Shown piece by piece: positions 42,889-54,070 of a stretch of 64,000 nucleotides of DNA. Each line of letters starts with the position of its first letter. The first letter of the stretch is position 1. The stretch is from the NCBI GenBank assembly GCA_025084515.1, contig JAJAGP010000287.1, positions 1 to 64,000 on the forward strand, read 5' to 3'. The translations under genes were made by a program, and so were the position numbers. Source of the stretch: Ancistrus triradiatus. Its lineage: Eukaryota > Chordata > Actinopteri > Siluriformes > Loricariidae. Below the pieces are notes generated by a model. That model saw nothing but the letters and a program-made list of their open reading frames with translations, was not told where the DNA came from and ran no database searches.

Positions 42889-44235
42889 GAAGGCTGTTAC
42901 ACCAGAATGCTTCCATGTTCACCATGATTGTTAGCCAGTAGCAGCTGTAAGTGAGAGGGCTGCAAGCAGCTGTGAAGTAAGCATGCGCTTAAGTAACTGC
43001 ACAAGACATATCACACCACCCTGTGGACGAGTCCACCCACACTGGACGCTCGCACGCCCGCCCATGCATTTCTAGGTCAGGCTGACCTTCATTCCCATAA
43101 GTATTGCAAGCTAAGCCAAACAGATAAGTTTATTAGGCAACTTATGATGATTCCTTCCCAGAATGGATAAGCCTGCAGTTCACTCTGGAGGAACCGCCTG
43201 CTTTTTATTTCCTGTGAGCAGAATGTTGATTCGTTCTTCCTTGCTCAGATACATTATGATCAGCGCAAATGTAGAAATATCCATTAACCTTACGATGCTG
43301 GGCTGATGCTGATATCAGCCGTAGCTGAAGCGCTCCACCTCGCTGCGCTGTAATCTCAAACCTGAAACCTCAGCAGCCTTTCTCGAATAGACTGTCCAAG
43401 AGAAGGTCTTCACCTCTTTTCTACCAAGACCCAACAGCATCTGAAACAATATGCACGACCCTCCTACGCAAATCGGGAGCTCTGCTGTCTGGTAGTTTGC
43501 AGAACAAGTTCTTCTTTTCAAACAAGTTCAGTACCAGAAACAGAAGGCACCTTCTCTTACTGAAATTATTTTCAGATGTTATCTTGTAAAAAACATACAT
43601 TTTTGGTAAATCGGTAGACTGGGCTCAGTGCCCTAATGCTATTAGTATGGATGTCATGTGGTTACATTTTATGTATTTGCTAATTCTGTGCTGAAAACTC
43701 ATAAAGGACTGAGCAACAGTAACAGGATACAAAATGAAATAGTTGCCTGAGAATGACCAGTATTCATTAGGAATAGTTGTGTGTGTGTGCGCGGTTTGGT
43801 TCAGTGTTGAAAAACTATAGAAAATCAAATTTAATTTATAAGAGTTACAACAAGCAAATGGCACCCATTTGGCAAAATGCTAGCAAACAGCCTACAGCAG
43901 GAGTACACCAAGACATGAGGGAAATTAGAGACACAGAACCAATAAGAAAGGTACAAATCAAGCTTCTTTTTAAAAATAAATGAATGCAATGTCAGTCAAT
44001 ACTTAACCCTAGAGGTCCGCAATTATGAATAATTCATGTCTTTTTCAACAGTGTTGAAAACTTAACATTCTGTTGATCACCAATTAAGAAATAGAAGAAT
44101 AGAGAGATTATGGTTAAATCATGGCTCTGCTTAGAAAAGGCCGTCCATCAAAGGTCAGTGACCAATTAAAGTAACCAAGAGACACGCCTCAAAGGTGGGC
44201 TTTATGGACGAGAGGCCAAAAGAAAGTGCTCTTGG
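42889..44235. other. No recognisable feature
   Basis: No transposon or gene recognised. A 68-codon minus frame at 43315-43521 has no known relative. 42995-43075 is GC-richer than its surroundings. Confidence 0.4.
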
Positions 44236-44545
44236 GGGAAAAAGTACTCTGTCTTGAGACCAAAATTGAACTTTTTGTCCTTGTTGCAAAGCACTTTGGG
44301 GGGTATCATCATGCTGTGGGGATGTTTTTCATCTAAAAGTTCTTGTCTGGTCAGAATTGAAGGCAAAAAGTATGAAGCCAAATATAGGGTAACCCTCAAA
44401 GAAAACCTGTTCCAGTCTGAACTAGCCCAGAGACTAGAAAGTCAGTGTAAAGTAACTTATATAGCACAATTTATTCACAGAGCTTTATAATATGGGTAGT
44501 AAGTGTCAGAGTGGCCAAGTCAAAGCCCAGATCTCAATCTGATTA
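44236..44545 (+). pseudogene. Tc1-like transposase relic, family G
   Basis: ETKIELF (first aspartate block) is followed after a deletion by GGIIMLWGCFSSK, LVRIEGKKYEAKY and KENLFQSE. A further deletion joins 'GAGTGGCCAAGTCAAAGCCC', which encodes EWPSQSPDLN, the block before the glutamate. The second aspartate segment is gone. No ends found. Confidence 0.8.
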
Positions 44546-45071
44546 AGATTTCTGTGCTTTTTAAGTAGCTGTTTAGCAACAGTTTTCAACAAGCTGATGT
44601 AATTGGAGCAATTTTGCAATTGAAAGTGGGGAAGGATTTCAGGATCCACATGTGAAAAGTTGAACAATTGTTTATTTGTCTGTTTTTTTTGTTTTATTAA
44701 ATGTTGCATCAGTAACTATTCACTACAGGAGCAAAGTTACATCGATACTAGTCAGACAGATTCATACTGGGCCAATTCAGAGCAAATGTGAGAGGAAACC
44801 AGAGTATGCAAACTAAACCCACGCAGACTCAGGGAGAACATGCAAACTCCACATATGCATCTGTTGGGTCCTTGAGCATGGCCCTTAACCCACACTGCTT
44901 GGATTGTAATTCGCTCTGGATAAGGGCGTCTGCTAAATGACGTAAATGAATGGAAAAAGTTCAAAATTCAGAAAAACACTCAAATATCAAAAAAAGAGTT
45001 TTACTCTAGGACGAGGTGGAAAAGCTAGAGTATCGTTAAAACCGAAATGCGAAAAAAAATTACGGAAAAGG
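44546..45071. other. SINE fragments in unassigned sequence
   Basis: 44757-44857 contains 'GGGAGAACATGCAAACTCCA', the inverse of part of a tRNA-headed SINE also seen at 45515 and 59870. 44858-44950 is the 3' half of the main SINE ('GTCCTTGAGCATGGCCCTTA', 'CTCTGGATAAGGGCGTCTGC'). Two different SINE pieces meet here. Confidence 0.65.
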
Positions 45072-45440
45072 GGTGTGTTTACGTACACTTTTCTGATTTC
45101 TACAGTTATCTGATTGTTCAAGTGGTCATGTAAACAGCGTACTCCGATCTAGAAACCAGATTAAGAAAGCTGGATTTTACCCCAGTAATCGGATTACTCA
45201 TAGCACGTACACCAGTTACCTGATTTCAATAGTTTTTTTCAGTCCACGCTTGTAGGTCTGCCTATTCTAAGAACTTGGCTTTATTTGGCCTCTTTTTTCC
45301 ATTGACTTTGACCTCAAGGGATCTGGTAAACGTGCCACAGAATTAAAGGCGGCAAAACACAAATTGAACACGACTCTAAAGCGCAGTATATTCTCGAGAA
45401 AACAAAGTGTAATGTAATGTCGTGTTTTATTTGTGTATGT
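45072..45440. mobile_element. Short inverted-repeat element, family L, copy 3
   Basis: 'GTGTGTTTACGTACACTTTT' at left, then 'CAGTTATCTGATTGTTCAAG', 'ACTCCGATCTAGAAACCAGA' and 'GGAATCTG'-type phrases in the order of copy 2. The right third is lost. Confidence 0.8.
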
Positions 45441-45514
45441 AATGTCGAATCAGCACAAACAGCTATTCATGACAGGAGTCAGGTTATATCGATTGTTATA
45501 GTCATACACATTCA

Positions 45515-45705
45515 CACCAGGCCAATTTAGACTGATCACTTAACTTGATGCCTGTCTTTGGAATGTGGAGGAAACCGGAGTGCCTGGTGTAAACCCATGA
45601 AGAACACGTGGAGGATGTGTAAACTCCACACAGAGTCCGAGGTGGAGATCGAACTGGGGATCTCTGGAGCTGTGAGGCGCCAACCACTTGTGCCACCGCT
45701 TGTTA
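45515..45705 (-). mobile_element. Second tRNA-headed SINE family
   Basis: On the minus strand: head with 'GGCACAAGTGGTTGGCGCCT', a B-box-like 'AGTTCGATCTCC', then 'GTGTGGAGTTTACACATCCT' and a body leading to 'TCCGGTTTCCTCCACATTCC'. The layout and wording are those of a widespread fish repeat with a tRNA-like start. Confidence 0.65.
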
Positions 45706-46299
45706 CAACGTACAAAGGACCTTGGACTGGACACGATCATTGTACCCTTTTAACCTAGAACTGCAAAGCTGTGTAAGGACAAACAGTCCATGTCTGACAT
45801 CATGAGTGTGATGCAGGATTTTCTGGCTCGTGTCTCCTTTCCCAAAACACAAAACATAATCTCTGCTTGACCTGCTACATCTCAGTCATCTCACACTCGC
45901 CTGCATCCCCTCCCCAGCACCACTGTTTCTGAACAGACGCCAAAAATGCCAAGCATCAGAAAAGCAGGAGGGCGCACTGATCCCTGCGTGAAATCACATT
46001 ATCTACCGAGCACAGACCAGCAGTGCTGGGATTAACAGGACCTCAGTGGGAGCATGCCGGTGTTTCTCCTTTATCCACCATGAATGGAAAAACGAAAAGC
46101 CTATTGAGCAGTTGACAAAACAGAGCAGTTTCACACCAGATCACGTAAAGCGCGAGCGCTAATTAACAGACGTATCGGTGTGGAGCAGGTGGGGGTACGG
46201 CTTCAGTTATGAGGAGAGAATTAAATTCATTAGCGAGCGGTACCATCGTATGTAAATGTATATATGAATGTATAGAACCTGCTGCTTCTTTACTCTCTC
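45706..46299. other. Largely non-repetitive DNA
   Basis: 45800-46250 has no repeat words and contains TAATTA-type sites ('GAGCGCTAATTAACAGACG'). It is a candidate conserved stretch; untested. Confidence 0.3.
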
Positions 46300-46460
46300 A
46301 CAGTGGTGGCTCAGGAGTTAAGGCTCTGGATTACTAATCAGACGGTTGAGAGTTCAAATCCTAGCTCTGCTAAGCCATTGTCTGAGGGTACTATTGATCT
46401 TTAAACAATGCCCTCCACTGTTCTAGATAAGGGCTTCTGGTAAATGCTATAAAATAAACG
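46300..46460 (+). mobile_element. tRNA-headed SINE, diverged
   Basis: Head 'AGTGGTGGCTCAGGAGTTAA', B-box-like 'GAGTTCAAATCCTAGC', and the tail 'TAGATAAGGGCTTCTGGTAA' + 'ATGCTATAAAATAAA'. Same architecture as the main SINE but with a different body. Confidence 0.7.
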
Positions 46461-46999
46461 GGTTTGAGAGAGCAAGCATTTGAAAGCAGGGCTTATTATT
46501 TCATTATATATTCCATTGACTTTATAAAACTGCCTAAGGGCTCTTAATAACAAGAACATCATTTGCAGCTCACCTTGGGTATGCAGCAAATTCTCTATCC
46601 TGAGAGTGATCATGCTTGTTTACGCAGTAATACTCATCCTTACAGAAACTCATCGGGAGATTGTAACGAATTATGTTTGGAATAATTAATTTAATTGGTT
46701 ATCAACAGGGAATTAACAGCTCTAAGATCGAGCTTTGTAAGAACTCTGCCCTATATGAGACGTGTCAGTCAGTTACTCTGCCCCGGTTATCCTATAGACT
46801 GTGTCATGTTCATAGACTCAGATATTTAGAATGACTTTTTTGGCGATATTCTCAGAACGATAACGGATCTTCATCACATGGGTACGACCAGTGACCTCTA
46901 AGGGTTAATTATACGACATAACCTTTATTAACCATTACTGGATAGAATATTTACACAGTATAAATCACTACTAGCTATTCATGATGCTGTTCCTTGCAA
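46461..46999. other. No recognisable feature
   Basis: Nothing recognised. Confidence 0.45.
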
Positions 47000-47715
47000 C
47001 TGTCGCCTTCTTTCTTTATTTAACTTTATATTTAACCCTCTCTTTCATATCTTTCTCTTTATCCCTTCATCCTTTCTGTGGTTTTCATATCATTTTTCAC
47101 TACCTTTCATCTCATTCTTTCTTTTTTTAGCTTCGTTTTTAGCCCTTTCTATCATATCTTTCTCTTTATTATTCCATTTTTCTGAAATCTTGTTTCTTTT
47201 CAATGTCTTTATGTTTTTTAAATCTCTTTCTGCGGTTTTCATATCAGTTTTCTCTTCGTTTCATGTCATTCTTTCTTTTTTCAGACCTTTTTTTTGTTTT
47301 TCATGCATCTCATCCTTTCAAAATATTTCTTTTTGACTCATCTCCAGCTTTCAGTTTCCATTATGGGCTCTCTTTTCGATGTTTGTCTCTGCTTTCACTG
47401 AATTGTTTTTCTTTCATTTCTGTTCTTTTCTTTTCTATAGCTCTCTTCCATCATGATTTTTAATCTCATCTTTTTCTTTAACTCACCACTTTAATTTGTT
47501 TCAGCTTTTTCTCTCACGTTCTTGCCCCATCTATACATTTCATTCTTTTCCATATTTGTTCCACTTGCTTTTATCTCATCACTCCATTGCTTTGATTCCA
47601 AACGTTTTCATTCCACACATCCTTCATAATTTTTCTTTCTGCTTTTTTCATCCTGCCATAATTTTCTCAACTTTTTTCCCCTCATTTCTCTTTTCATTTG
47701 ATTAATCTTTTGTTT
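47000..47715 (+). repeat. Degenerate polypyrimidine tract
   Basis: About 700 bp in which the plus strand is overwhelmingly C and T, built of 'TTTCTTT', 'CTCATCTTT' and 'TTTCATATC' words, with longer near-repeats such as 'CATATCTTTCTCTTTAT' (47047-47063 and 47152-47168). Frames through it (47203-47463, 47496-47705) give Phe/Ser/Leu runs and are not genes. Confidence 0.85.
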
Positions 47716-47727
47716 CTTTGAGTATTG

Positions 47728-47890
47728 TGTGTCTGCTCTCATCCAGAGCAGGATGGAATTCTCATTTGAGCCTCTTCTTAAGGTTTCTTCCCACTGTTGC
47801 CTCTGGCAGCTCATTTTTGGTCAAGACTCTTTTGTAAAGCCGCTTTGCAAATAGTCTATTGTTAAAAGTATTGCATAATTAAATTGGCTT
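47728..47890 (+). repeat. Dispersed repeat, LINE 3'-end-like
   Basis: 'AAGGTTTCTTCCCACTGTTG', 'TTTGTAAAGCCGCTTTGCAA' and 'TGTTAAAAGTATTGCATAAT' follow the order of a common fish repeat tail. An inverted fragment of similar wording is at 56040-56215. Confidence 0.55.
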
Positions 47891-48587
47891 AAAATGAGTT
47901 GCAATGGAATTTAGCAATTATGGGGACAAATCAAGGGGTTAATTAGTGGCGACACTAGAATGGCATTTTTCTGTTTGTTTAACCGGCTATATTTGAATGC
48001 ATTTAAGCATACAAAAAAACTAGTTTTTCAACCTGTCTACAGATTGCAAGGAAAGAGTACAAATATGGCACTGCTGTCGCTCTCATCCTGGATTTGCTGC
48101 ATTGTCGTTTAGAAGAGTGTCCATCATGTTATGAACATGCTCTGACATTTTCCAGGATAACTGAAATATGAGCGTGTAGGATACGTTTCAAACAAACAGT
48201 GATGATGGACAGCCATTGAGCTGGGTCTGTGTAGAGACAGTGGGGGTTTTGGTATATCCCTGCGTCAAAACATCACCAGTGTTGTGCTAATATTGGGCTA
48301 GCATTGCATGAACACTACACTCACCAACACCTAATGTCACACCAGTGATGCTGGTTAGGTTATGCTTACACCAACACCACCCTCAGCTCATGCCAATGGT
48401 AGACCAACTACATAAGCAGGGCTGCCAACTCTCCCATATTGGCCGGGAGACTCCTGCACTTTGGTCTGATCTCCCATTCTCCTGTAAAACTTGCATTTTC
48501 TCCCACAACTCTAGCCAACTACATTAAGGTCATTGCTGGATCCAAGTATCTGAACAAAACAGTGAGCAGGTTGCTGACTGCTTGTGG
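47891..48587. other. No recognisable feature
   Basis: 48418-48505 ('CAGGGCTGCCAACTCTCCCA' ... 'GGGAGACTCCTGCAC') may be a short repeat. Nothing else. Confidence 0.35.
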
Positions 48588-48720
48588 AACTGTGGTGGCC
48601 TAGTGGTCAAGGTACTGGACTATGGACCAGAAGATCCAGGGTTCAAATCCCACCTCTGCCAAGCTGATACTGTTGGGTTCTTGAGTAATTTAACCCACAT
48701 TGTAAATTGCTCTGTAGGCT
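48588..48720 (+). mobile_element. tRNA-derived SINE, 3'-deleted
   Basis: Clear head ('GTGGCCTAGTGGTCAAGGTA', 'GGGTTCAAATCCCACC') and first part of the body. The tail is deleted after 'TTGTAAATTGCTCTG'. Confidence 0.88.
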
Positions 48721-49757
48721 CTGTATGCTGCAAACTTAAACTGGGCGCACTACATTTGATCCAATACTCGAATGTTAAAGTAGTATGTGCGCATTATGCA
48801 CAGAACCTCGGACGCACTAACTCACATTTTTTGATGGGCATGTCTTAGCTATGTGGAATATATCCTTACTTTAAACACAAAAGAAGATGGCGATAGAAGA
48901 TGAAGAGGTATGTGACAATTTGCCCAGTTAAGCAGCTTAACTATGTACTAAAATGTTGCACTCAGTTGTACTCTGTATTCATGTACAGTGTATTATTAAG
49001 GATGCACTGAAATAAAAATTTGTGAACAAAACTGCTTGCTAGTTTTAAACAATTAATTTATGACAGCTCTCATACAGAAGGGCTTATATTTCCCTCATGT
49101 TAGTCCTCATACAAGCTTCTGTCTACATTTCATCTGTTCCTCCAAAAAGAAGCCCTGAAGATAATTTCGTTAAACGAAATTAAAAATTAATAAACATAAC
49201 ATTAAACAGAAATATTATGCACATCATGCATCGTTTTTCACTCACTGATGTCAAAAGATATAGTCTGAAATAGTCTGAAACTCAGATGGCACATTGTCAT
49301 CCATCATGACAGTCAAAATGGGTGATCGATTCTGTAATCACAATATTCAGATACGATCAAAATGCCTCCAAAAATAAGCTGATGTAAAAATATAGCTACA
49401 TAAACATTTTCCACTAATTAACTTTCTGTAATGTTCAATTCATGCCCATGGCCTTGGGTGATATTGAACCTGACTGCTACAAGTGGGAGGCAGCAATGAG
49501 TGTAATTAAAGCAGCCGAAAGTGGAACAACTCTGCACAACCAGGGAGGACACTAACTTATATGCAGTCAGCCAAAGGTAACATACTGTATGTAACAGACC
49601 CTTTTATAATTTGAGCACAAGCACCCCTAAAATAAGGGTAAAAAGTTTGATAAGGAGAAAAAAAATGTTAAAACCATAGAAAGGTAACTTAACGCTAAAG
49701 CTCTGATCCTAGAATCGCCCCTCATGTGTGACATTGGTAAACAACTACAAATACAAG
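48721..49757. other. No recognisable feature
   Basis: Contains a perfect 10-bp-arm palindrome 'TAATTTCGTTAAACGAAATT' + A (about 49161-49181). Otherwise unassigned. Confidence 0.4.
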
Positions 49758-50318
49758 TACAGTGGTACCTCTGTTCCCGACCACCTCTGAAATCGTCGAA
49801 TTCGGTTCCCGATGCATTTTGAGGAGACAAATGTGTCTCGGTTCTAGTCGTTTGCTAGACCCATTTGCTTTAACTTCGAGTCAAGTGGCATGACTCATTT
49901 CAGCCGACACATCGGATCACGATTCAGTACAGTGATTCGGATTAACAATAGCTCTCGCTCAGTGCAGATCTTGCACGTTTTTCTAATTTTTTCTTTACTT
50001 CTACATCTATAGTACAGTATTAATGTGCAAATACTTCCCCATGGGATCTAAAAAGGTTAGGGATAACAGCCAACTAAAAGGAATACAGTGAGGACTGCTG
50101 CGGAGTATGATACTCTAACACATTTGCTGGGCTTTCAGGCTGCAGATAGCTTAGCAGCAGTGTGGAGTTCACCAACAGAGTAAGTATTTTATGATGGATT
50201 TATTGAACATATTTCCATCATAAATCACGGAGCACCTGTACAATACAACTCTATTAATGCATATAATGCCCTATACAGTGTGGATTTTCTCTGGGTCTGG
50301 AACAAATTCCTTTAATTT
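49758..50318. mobile_element. Family N element with embedded family O piece
   Basis: Left end 'ACAGTGGTACCTCTGTTCCC'. Its right portion (50185-50318) is the reverse complement of 57840-57990: 'ATTAATGCATATAATGCC', 'GTGGATTTTCTCTGGGTCTGG', and the O piece with 'CATCATAAATCACGGAGC'. The family C Tc1 at 50320 was inserted into its 'TTTACA' near the end. Confidence 0.7.
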
Positions 50319-50319
50319 A

Positions 50320-51127
50320 CAGTGGTGTGAAAAAGTGTTTGCCCCTTTTCTGATTTTTTTTTTTTTTTTTTGCATGTTTGTCACAAGTGTTTCGGAACGT
50401 CAAACCAATTTAAATATTAGTCAAAGACAACACAACTAAACACAAAATGCAGTTTTTAAATGAAGGTGTTTATTATTAAGGGAGAAAAAATCCAAACCAA
50501 AAAAGTGATTGCCCTCCTTGTTAAAACATAACTATGGTTTATCACACCTGAGTTCACTGTCTCTAGCCACACCCAGACCTGATTGTTGCCACACCAGTTC
50601 TCCATCAGGACATCACTTACATAGGACCTGCCTGACAAAGTGAAGTAGATCCTTAAAAGCTACACATCATGCCGAGATCCAAAGAAATTCAGGAACAATT
50701 GAGAAAGTAAGTCATTGAGATCTGTCAGTCTGGAAACGGTTATAAAGCCGTTTCTAAAGCTTTGGGACTCCAGCGAACCACAGTGAGAGCCATTATCCAC
50801 AAATGGCGAAGACATGGAACAGTGGTGAACCTTCCCAGGAGTGGCCGGCCGACCAAAATTACCCCAAGAGCGCAGCGACGACTCATCCAAGAAGTCACAA
50901 AAGACCCCACAACAACATCCAAAGAACTGCAGGCCTCACATGGCTCAGTTAAGGTCAGTGTTCATGCCTCCACCATAAGAAGGAGGCTGGGCAACAATGG
51001 CTTGCATGGCAGAGTTCCAAGACAAAAACCACTGCTGAACAAAAAGAACATTAAAGCTCGTCTCAATTTTTCCAGAACACATCTTGATGATCCCCAAGAC
51101 TTTTGGGAAAACATTCTGTGGACTGTA
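50320..51127 (+). mobile_element. Tc1-like element, family C, 3'-truncated
   Basis: Terminal repeat 'CAGTGGTGTGAAAAAGTGTT' at a TA, then leader, then the transposase N-terminal half. Homology stops at 51127, immediately after the 'ENILWT' codons that precede the first catalytic aspartate. Confidence 0.92.
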
Positions 51128-51130
51128 TGA
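50669..51130 (+). pseudogene. Tc1-like transposase N-terminal half, family C
   Basis: The ATG at 50669 begins MPRSKEIQEQLRK; codon 14 is TAA (50708-50710). The same frame then stays open for about 140 codons: ALGLQRTTVRAIIHKW, RHGTVVNLPRSGRPTKI, QEVTKDPTTTSKELQ, STIRRRLGNNGLHGRVPRQK, PLLNKKNIKARLNF and DDPQDFWENILWT. That is both helix-turn-helix units and the linker; the DDE domain is absent. Apart from one nonsense codon it is remarkably intact, so the truncation is probably recent or occurred at insertion. Confidence 0.93.
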
Positions 51131-51959
51131 TAGGAATATGCATTTGACTAGCATTAATGTTAGACTAACCTCACAATAGTTTTAGACTAGACCCATGTTA
51201 GCATTAAACTTAACTTCTTTCAAAAAAGTTCTAATATCCATACATAAATCTAATCTAATCTCAGTTTTGGTAATATTAGCCAGTTAGCATTTACTTATAG
51301 TAGTTTGGGTGACAAACTGTCGTAGAGTTTAGTGTTCTGAAAGTATTCTTTTTTGTTAAATGTGAACCAATTTGTAAAGAACCACCCAAACAAATGCCGT
51401 GACTAAGTTTAAACACATTTCTGAAGTTTTCCGAGATTAGCATAATAGAGCCTTGGCACTTTAGCATAATTGCTGCATCAGAGAACTTCATTGCTAACAA
51501 GCTGCTTTCTGCTGATGCCGAACTGGTACGGCATTCTAATAAAGCCGTGTTCAGCGCATTTACTTTTAGCGTTTATCCTTGTGCTATTTAGCTTTTTAAA
51601 AGTTTCCACGTAGCTCAGAGTTCATACACTGTAATGGACTAAAACATTAGCATATAGCAGCCACAGTCTACATTTCGTTGTACGGTGACTTTTCGTATGA
51701 CTTTGCCAACATATTCAAGAAAATATTTGTATTAAGTCAGTCTCACTTTACTTTTACTGTTTCTTTGCCCTTGTCCATATGAGTAACTTAATGGCTATCA
51801 AAAATGTTTGCATCATTTCCTGGCAAACCGCCTGGCAGCACTGTTGTGTGTTAAACTTAATATTTATAAAGCACACATTTACAAGCTCCGTCTGAACGAA
51901 GCACTGACATTCTCCTTCACGTCTCTCTCAGTGACAGTGGAAATCAGATTCCATGACAC
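51131..51959. other. Unassigned; scattered TTAGC words
   Basis: No gene or element. 'GTTAGACTAACC', 'CATGTTAGCATTAAAC' and similar words near 51155-51290 and 51430-51475 resemble the array at 51960-52345, so the array may once have been longer. Confidence 0.4.
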
Positions 51960-52345
51960 TGTTGCTAGGCTAATTGTACACTAAACAATTAGTCTAACTG
52001 TTTGGCTAGCTTAGCTTCAATCTAATTTAGTGTGCAGTTAGCCTACTGCCAGTCTGATTTAGTGACAGTCTGCAAAGTTTAGCTCAATATTAGTCTGATA
52101 ATAGTGTACACTTGGCTTAATATTAGTATGATATTGGTTAGTTTGATGTTAGACTAATACTAGTGTGTGGTAGTCTAGCTTTGGTCTGATTTATTGTACA
52201 TTTAGACTACCTTTGGTCTGATTTAGTGTGCAGTTAACCAAGCTTTGGTCAAATTGTGTGTGCTGTTAATCTAATTTAGACTGAATTAGAGTGCACTTAG
52301 CTCCAAGTCTAATTTAACATGTGGTCAATCAAGCATTACATACAG
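51960..52345 (+). repeat. Degenerate word array built on TAGTCTGATTTAGTGTGCA
   Basis: Phrases like 'TCTGATTTAGTGTGCAGTTA' recur with drift (52022-52040, 52216-52237), joined by 'GCTTTGGTC' and 'ACTAATACTAGTGTG' pieces. Irregular spacing of about 30-45 bp. Not coding. Reminiscent in style of the 15-19.5 kb array but with different words. Confidence 0.7.
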
Positions 52346-52811
52346 AGAATAATCTCTTCTTAGTAGATATTACCTCATGCTAGTGCAAATAGCCTACAGC
52401 CCAAGAACACCATCTAACCTAGGCCCTGTTAGGAGGTGATGCATGTTAAAACAGTAAACAGTCATAAACGAGAGGAATAAGTGCTCAATGAAGATTCTTT
52501 ACAGCAGCTACATGGAGCCAGTGAAGGAAATGCAGCAGTGGGGTGACACAAGAAAGCTTAGCCAAATTAAAAAGCAGATGTGCTGATGCATATATCGGTT
52601 TTCAGGGGCCTGATTCCAAAATAGCATTTTAGTAGTCCAGTGTAGGGACTGGATAAGCACCTAGTAAGGAAAGGTCAAAATCGCCTGATGGATTAGAGCA
52701 CTGCTTTATAGGGCCACTGAAAAAAGTATTTTGGTTGGATTTTGGTAAACTTGTACTATTTTGAGAACAAAATCATAATATTTCGAGAATAAAGTCACAA
52801 CATTTAGAGAA
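52346..52811. other. No recognisable feature
   Basis: Nothing recognised. Confidence 0.4.
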
Positions 52812-53260
52812 CACAGGTACTCCTGTATTTTATTTACACTGAGGATACGTTCCCGCAAATCCATCATAAACTGAATTTATTGTAAATTGATGTGTTTAAT
52901 ATATGATGTCTATATTATAGAGTAACGTACCTTATGCATTAATACTGTACACGACCGCGACTTTTCCTCACTACATTTCCCAGTGCACATCCCTCCCGCC
53001 ATGTGACTCCCTAAGTCATGTGCGGCAGCGTCCCAAATCGAGCACAGGAGATTATTTGAGTGAAACGTGCCCTTAAACATAATTAAAACACTTATATTAA
53101 AATACAGTTGTGCAAAGTCACTTAAACAAAGCTTAATTTATAATAAAGTGCTGAATATCTCTGGACCTCCAGAGTCAGGTTGTTACGAGTGTAAGAACTG
53201 AAACAGCTGTGCAATAAAACTAAAATCTAAAATAAAAAGTTTATTCAGAAAAATCGCAGG
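52812..53260. mobile_element. Inverted-repeat element, family O
   Basis: Starts 'ACAGGTACTCCTGTATTTTA'. Shares 'AAATCCATCATAAACTGAA', 'AAAACACTTATATTAAAATA' and 'TTATAATAAAGTGCT' with the piece embedded in the family N element at 57910-58140. The right end was not located. Confidence 0.55.
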
Positions 53261-53477
53261 CAGTGGTCGAGTACAATTATCGATAATTGATCTACAGACC
53301 GTGGCTCCAGCGGCACATCGAGTGCAACTCGGTCATGTGGATGAAGCGTATAACAAAAATAACAACCAAAGGTTTCAGCATGTCCACTTTGTCTCAAAAT
53401 GTTCTCAAATGAGGAGTTTATTCTAAAAATATTACAATTTGGTTCAAGGAATATTGCGAGTATCTCGAAATCCAAAC

Positions 53478-53822
53478 AAAAACTTCTTCTTCTTCTTCTT
53501 CTTCTTCTGGCTTCTCCCTTTATCAGGGGTCACCACAGCGAGTTAAACGTTTCCACCTCACCCTGTCCTCCACGTCCTCTACTCTCACCCCAACTCCCTG
53601 CATATCTTCATTTACCACAACCATATAACTCCTCTTTGGTCTTCCTCTCCGTCTCTTGCCTGGCAGCTCCTTCTCCAACATCCTCCTACCAATATATCCA
53701 GAATCCCTCCTCTGCACATGTCCAAACCATCTCAGTCTTCCCTCTCGAATTTTGTCTCCCAATTTTCCAACCTGTGCTGTCCCTCTGATGATCTCATTCC
53801 TAATCCTGTCCAGTTTCATTTA
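53478..53822 (-). pseudogene. RTE-like LINE 3' end with trinucleotide tail
   Basis: The minus-strand frame (53523-53819, stop TGA) reads KLDRIRNEIIRGTAQVGKL, REGRLRWFGHVQRRDSGYIG, ELPGKRRRGRPKRSY and RWKRLTRCGDP, the familiar C-terminus of RTE-type ORF2 proteins ('LRWFGHV...GRPK'). No stop interrupts these 99 codons, but the reverse transcriptase is missing (5'-truncated). A short 3' UTR ends in (GAA)n, seen as (CTT)n at 53483-53508. The microsatellite is therefore probably the element's own 3' tail. Confidence 0.9.
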
Positions 53823-53878
53823 CACACATGTATTCCAACAAAAACAGTGGTGTCAAAAATGCTGTCATAGATACCTGC

Positions 53879-54070
53879 ATTTACATTTACAGCATTTAGC
53901 AGATGCCCTTATCCAGAGTGACTTATTGATACAACCTTACAATCCAAGCAATTGTGGGTTAAGGGCCTTTCTCAAGGACCCAACAGTGGCAGCTTGGCAG
54001 AGGTGGGATTTGAACCCTGGACCTTTTTGGTCCATAGTCCAGTACCTTAACTGCTAGGCTAGCGCAGTCC
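53879..54070 (-). mobile_element. tRNA-derived SINE, full-length
   Basis: Minus-strand copy with tail ('TTTACAGCATTTAGCAGATG'), body ('CAACAGTGGCAGCTTGGCAG') and head ('GGGATTTGAACCCTGGACC', plus-strand spelling). Confidence 0.92.

Noticed and set aside
47203..47705. Phe/Ser-rich frames resembling hydrophobic proteins
   Set aside because: They are translations of the polypyrimidine tract and have no other protein-like feature.
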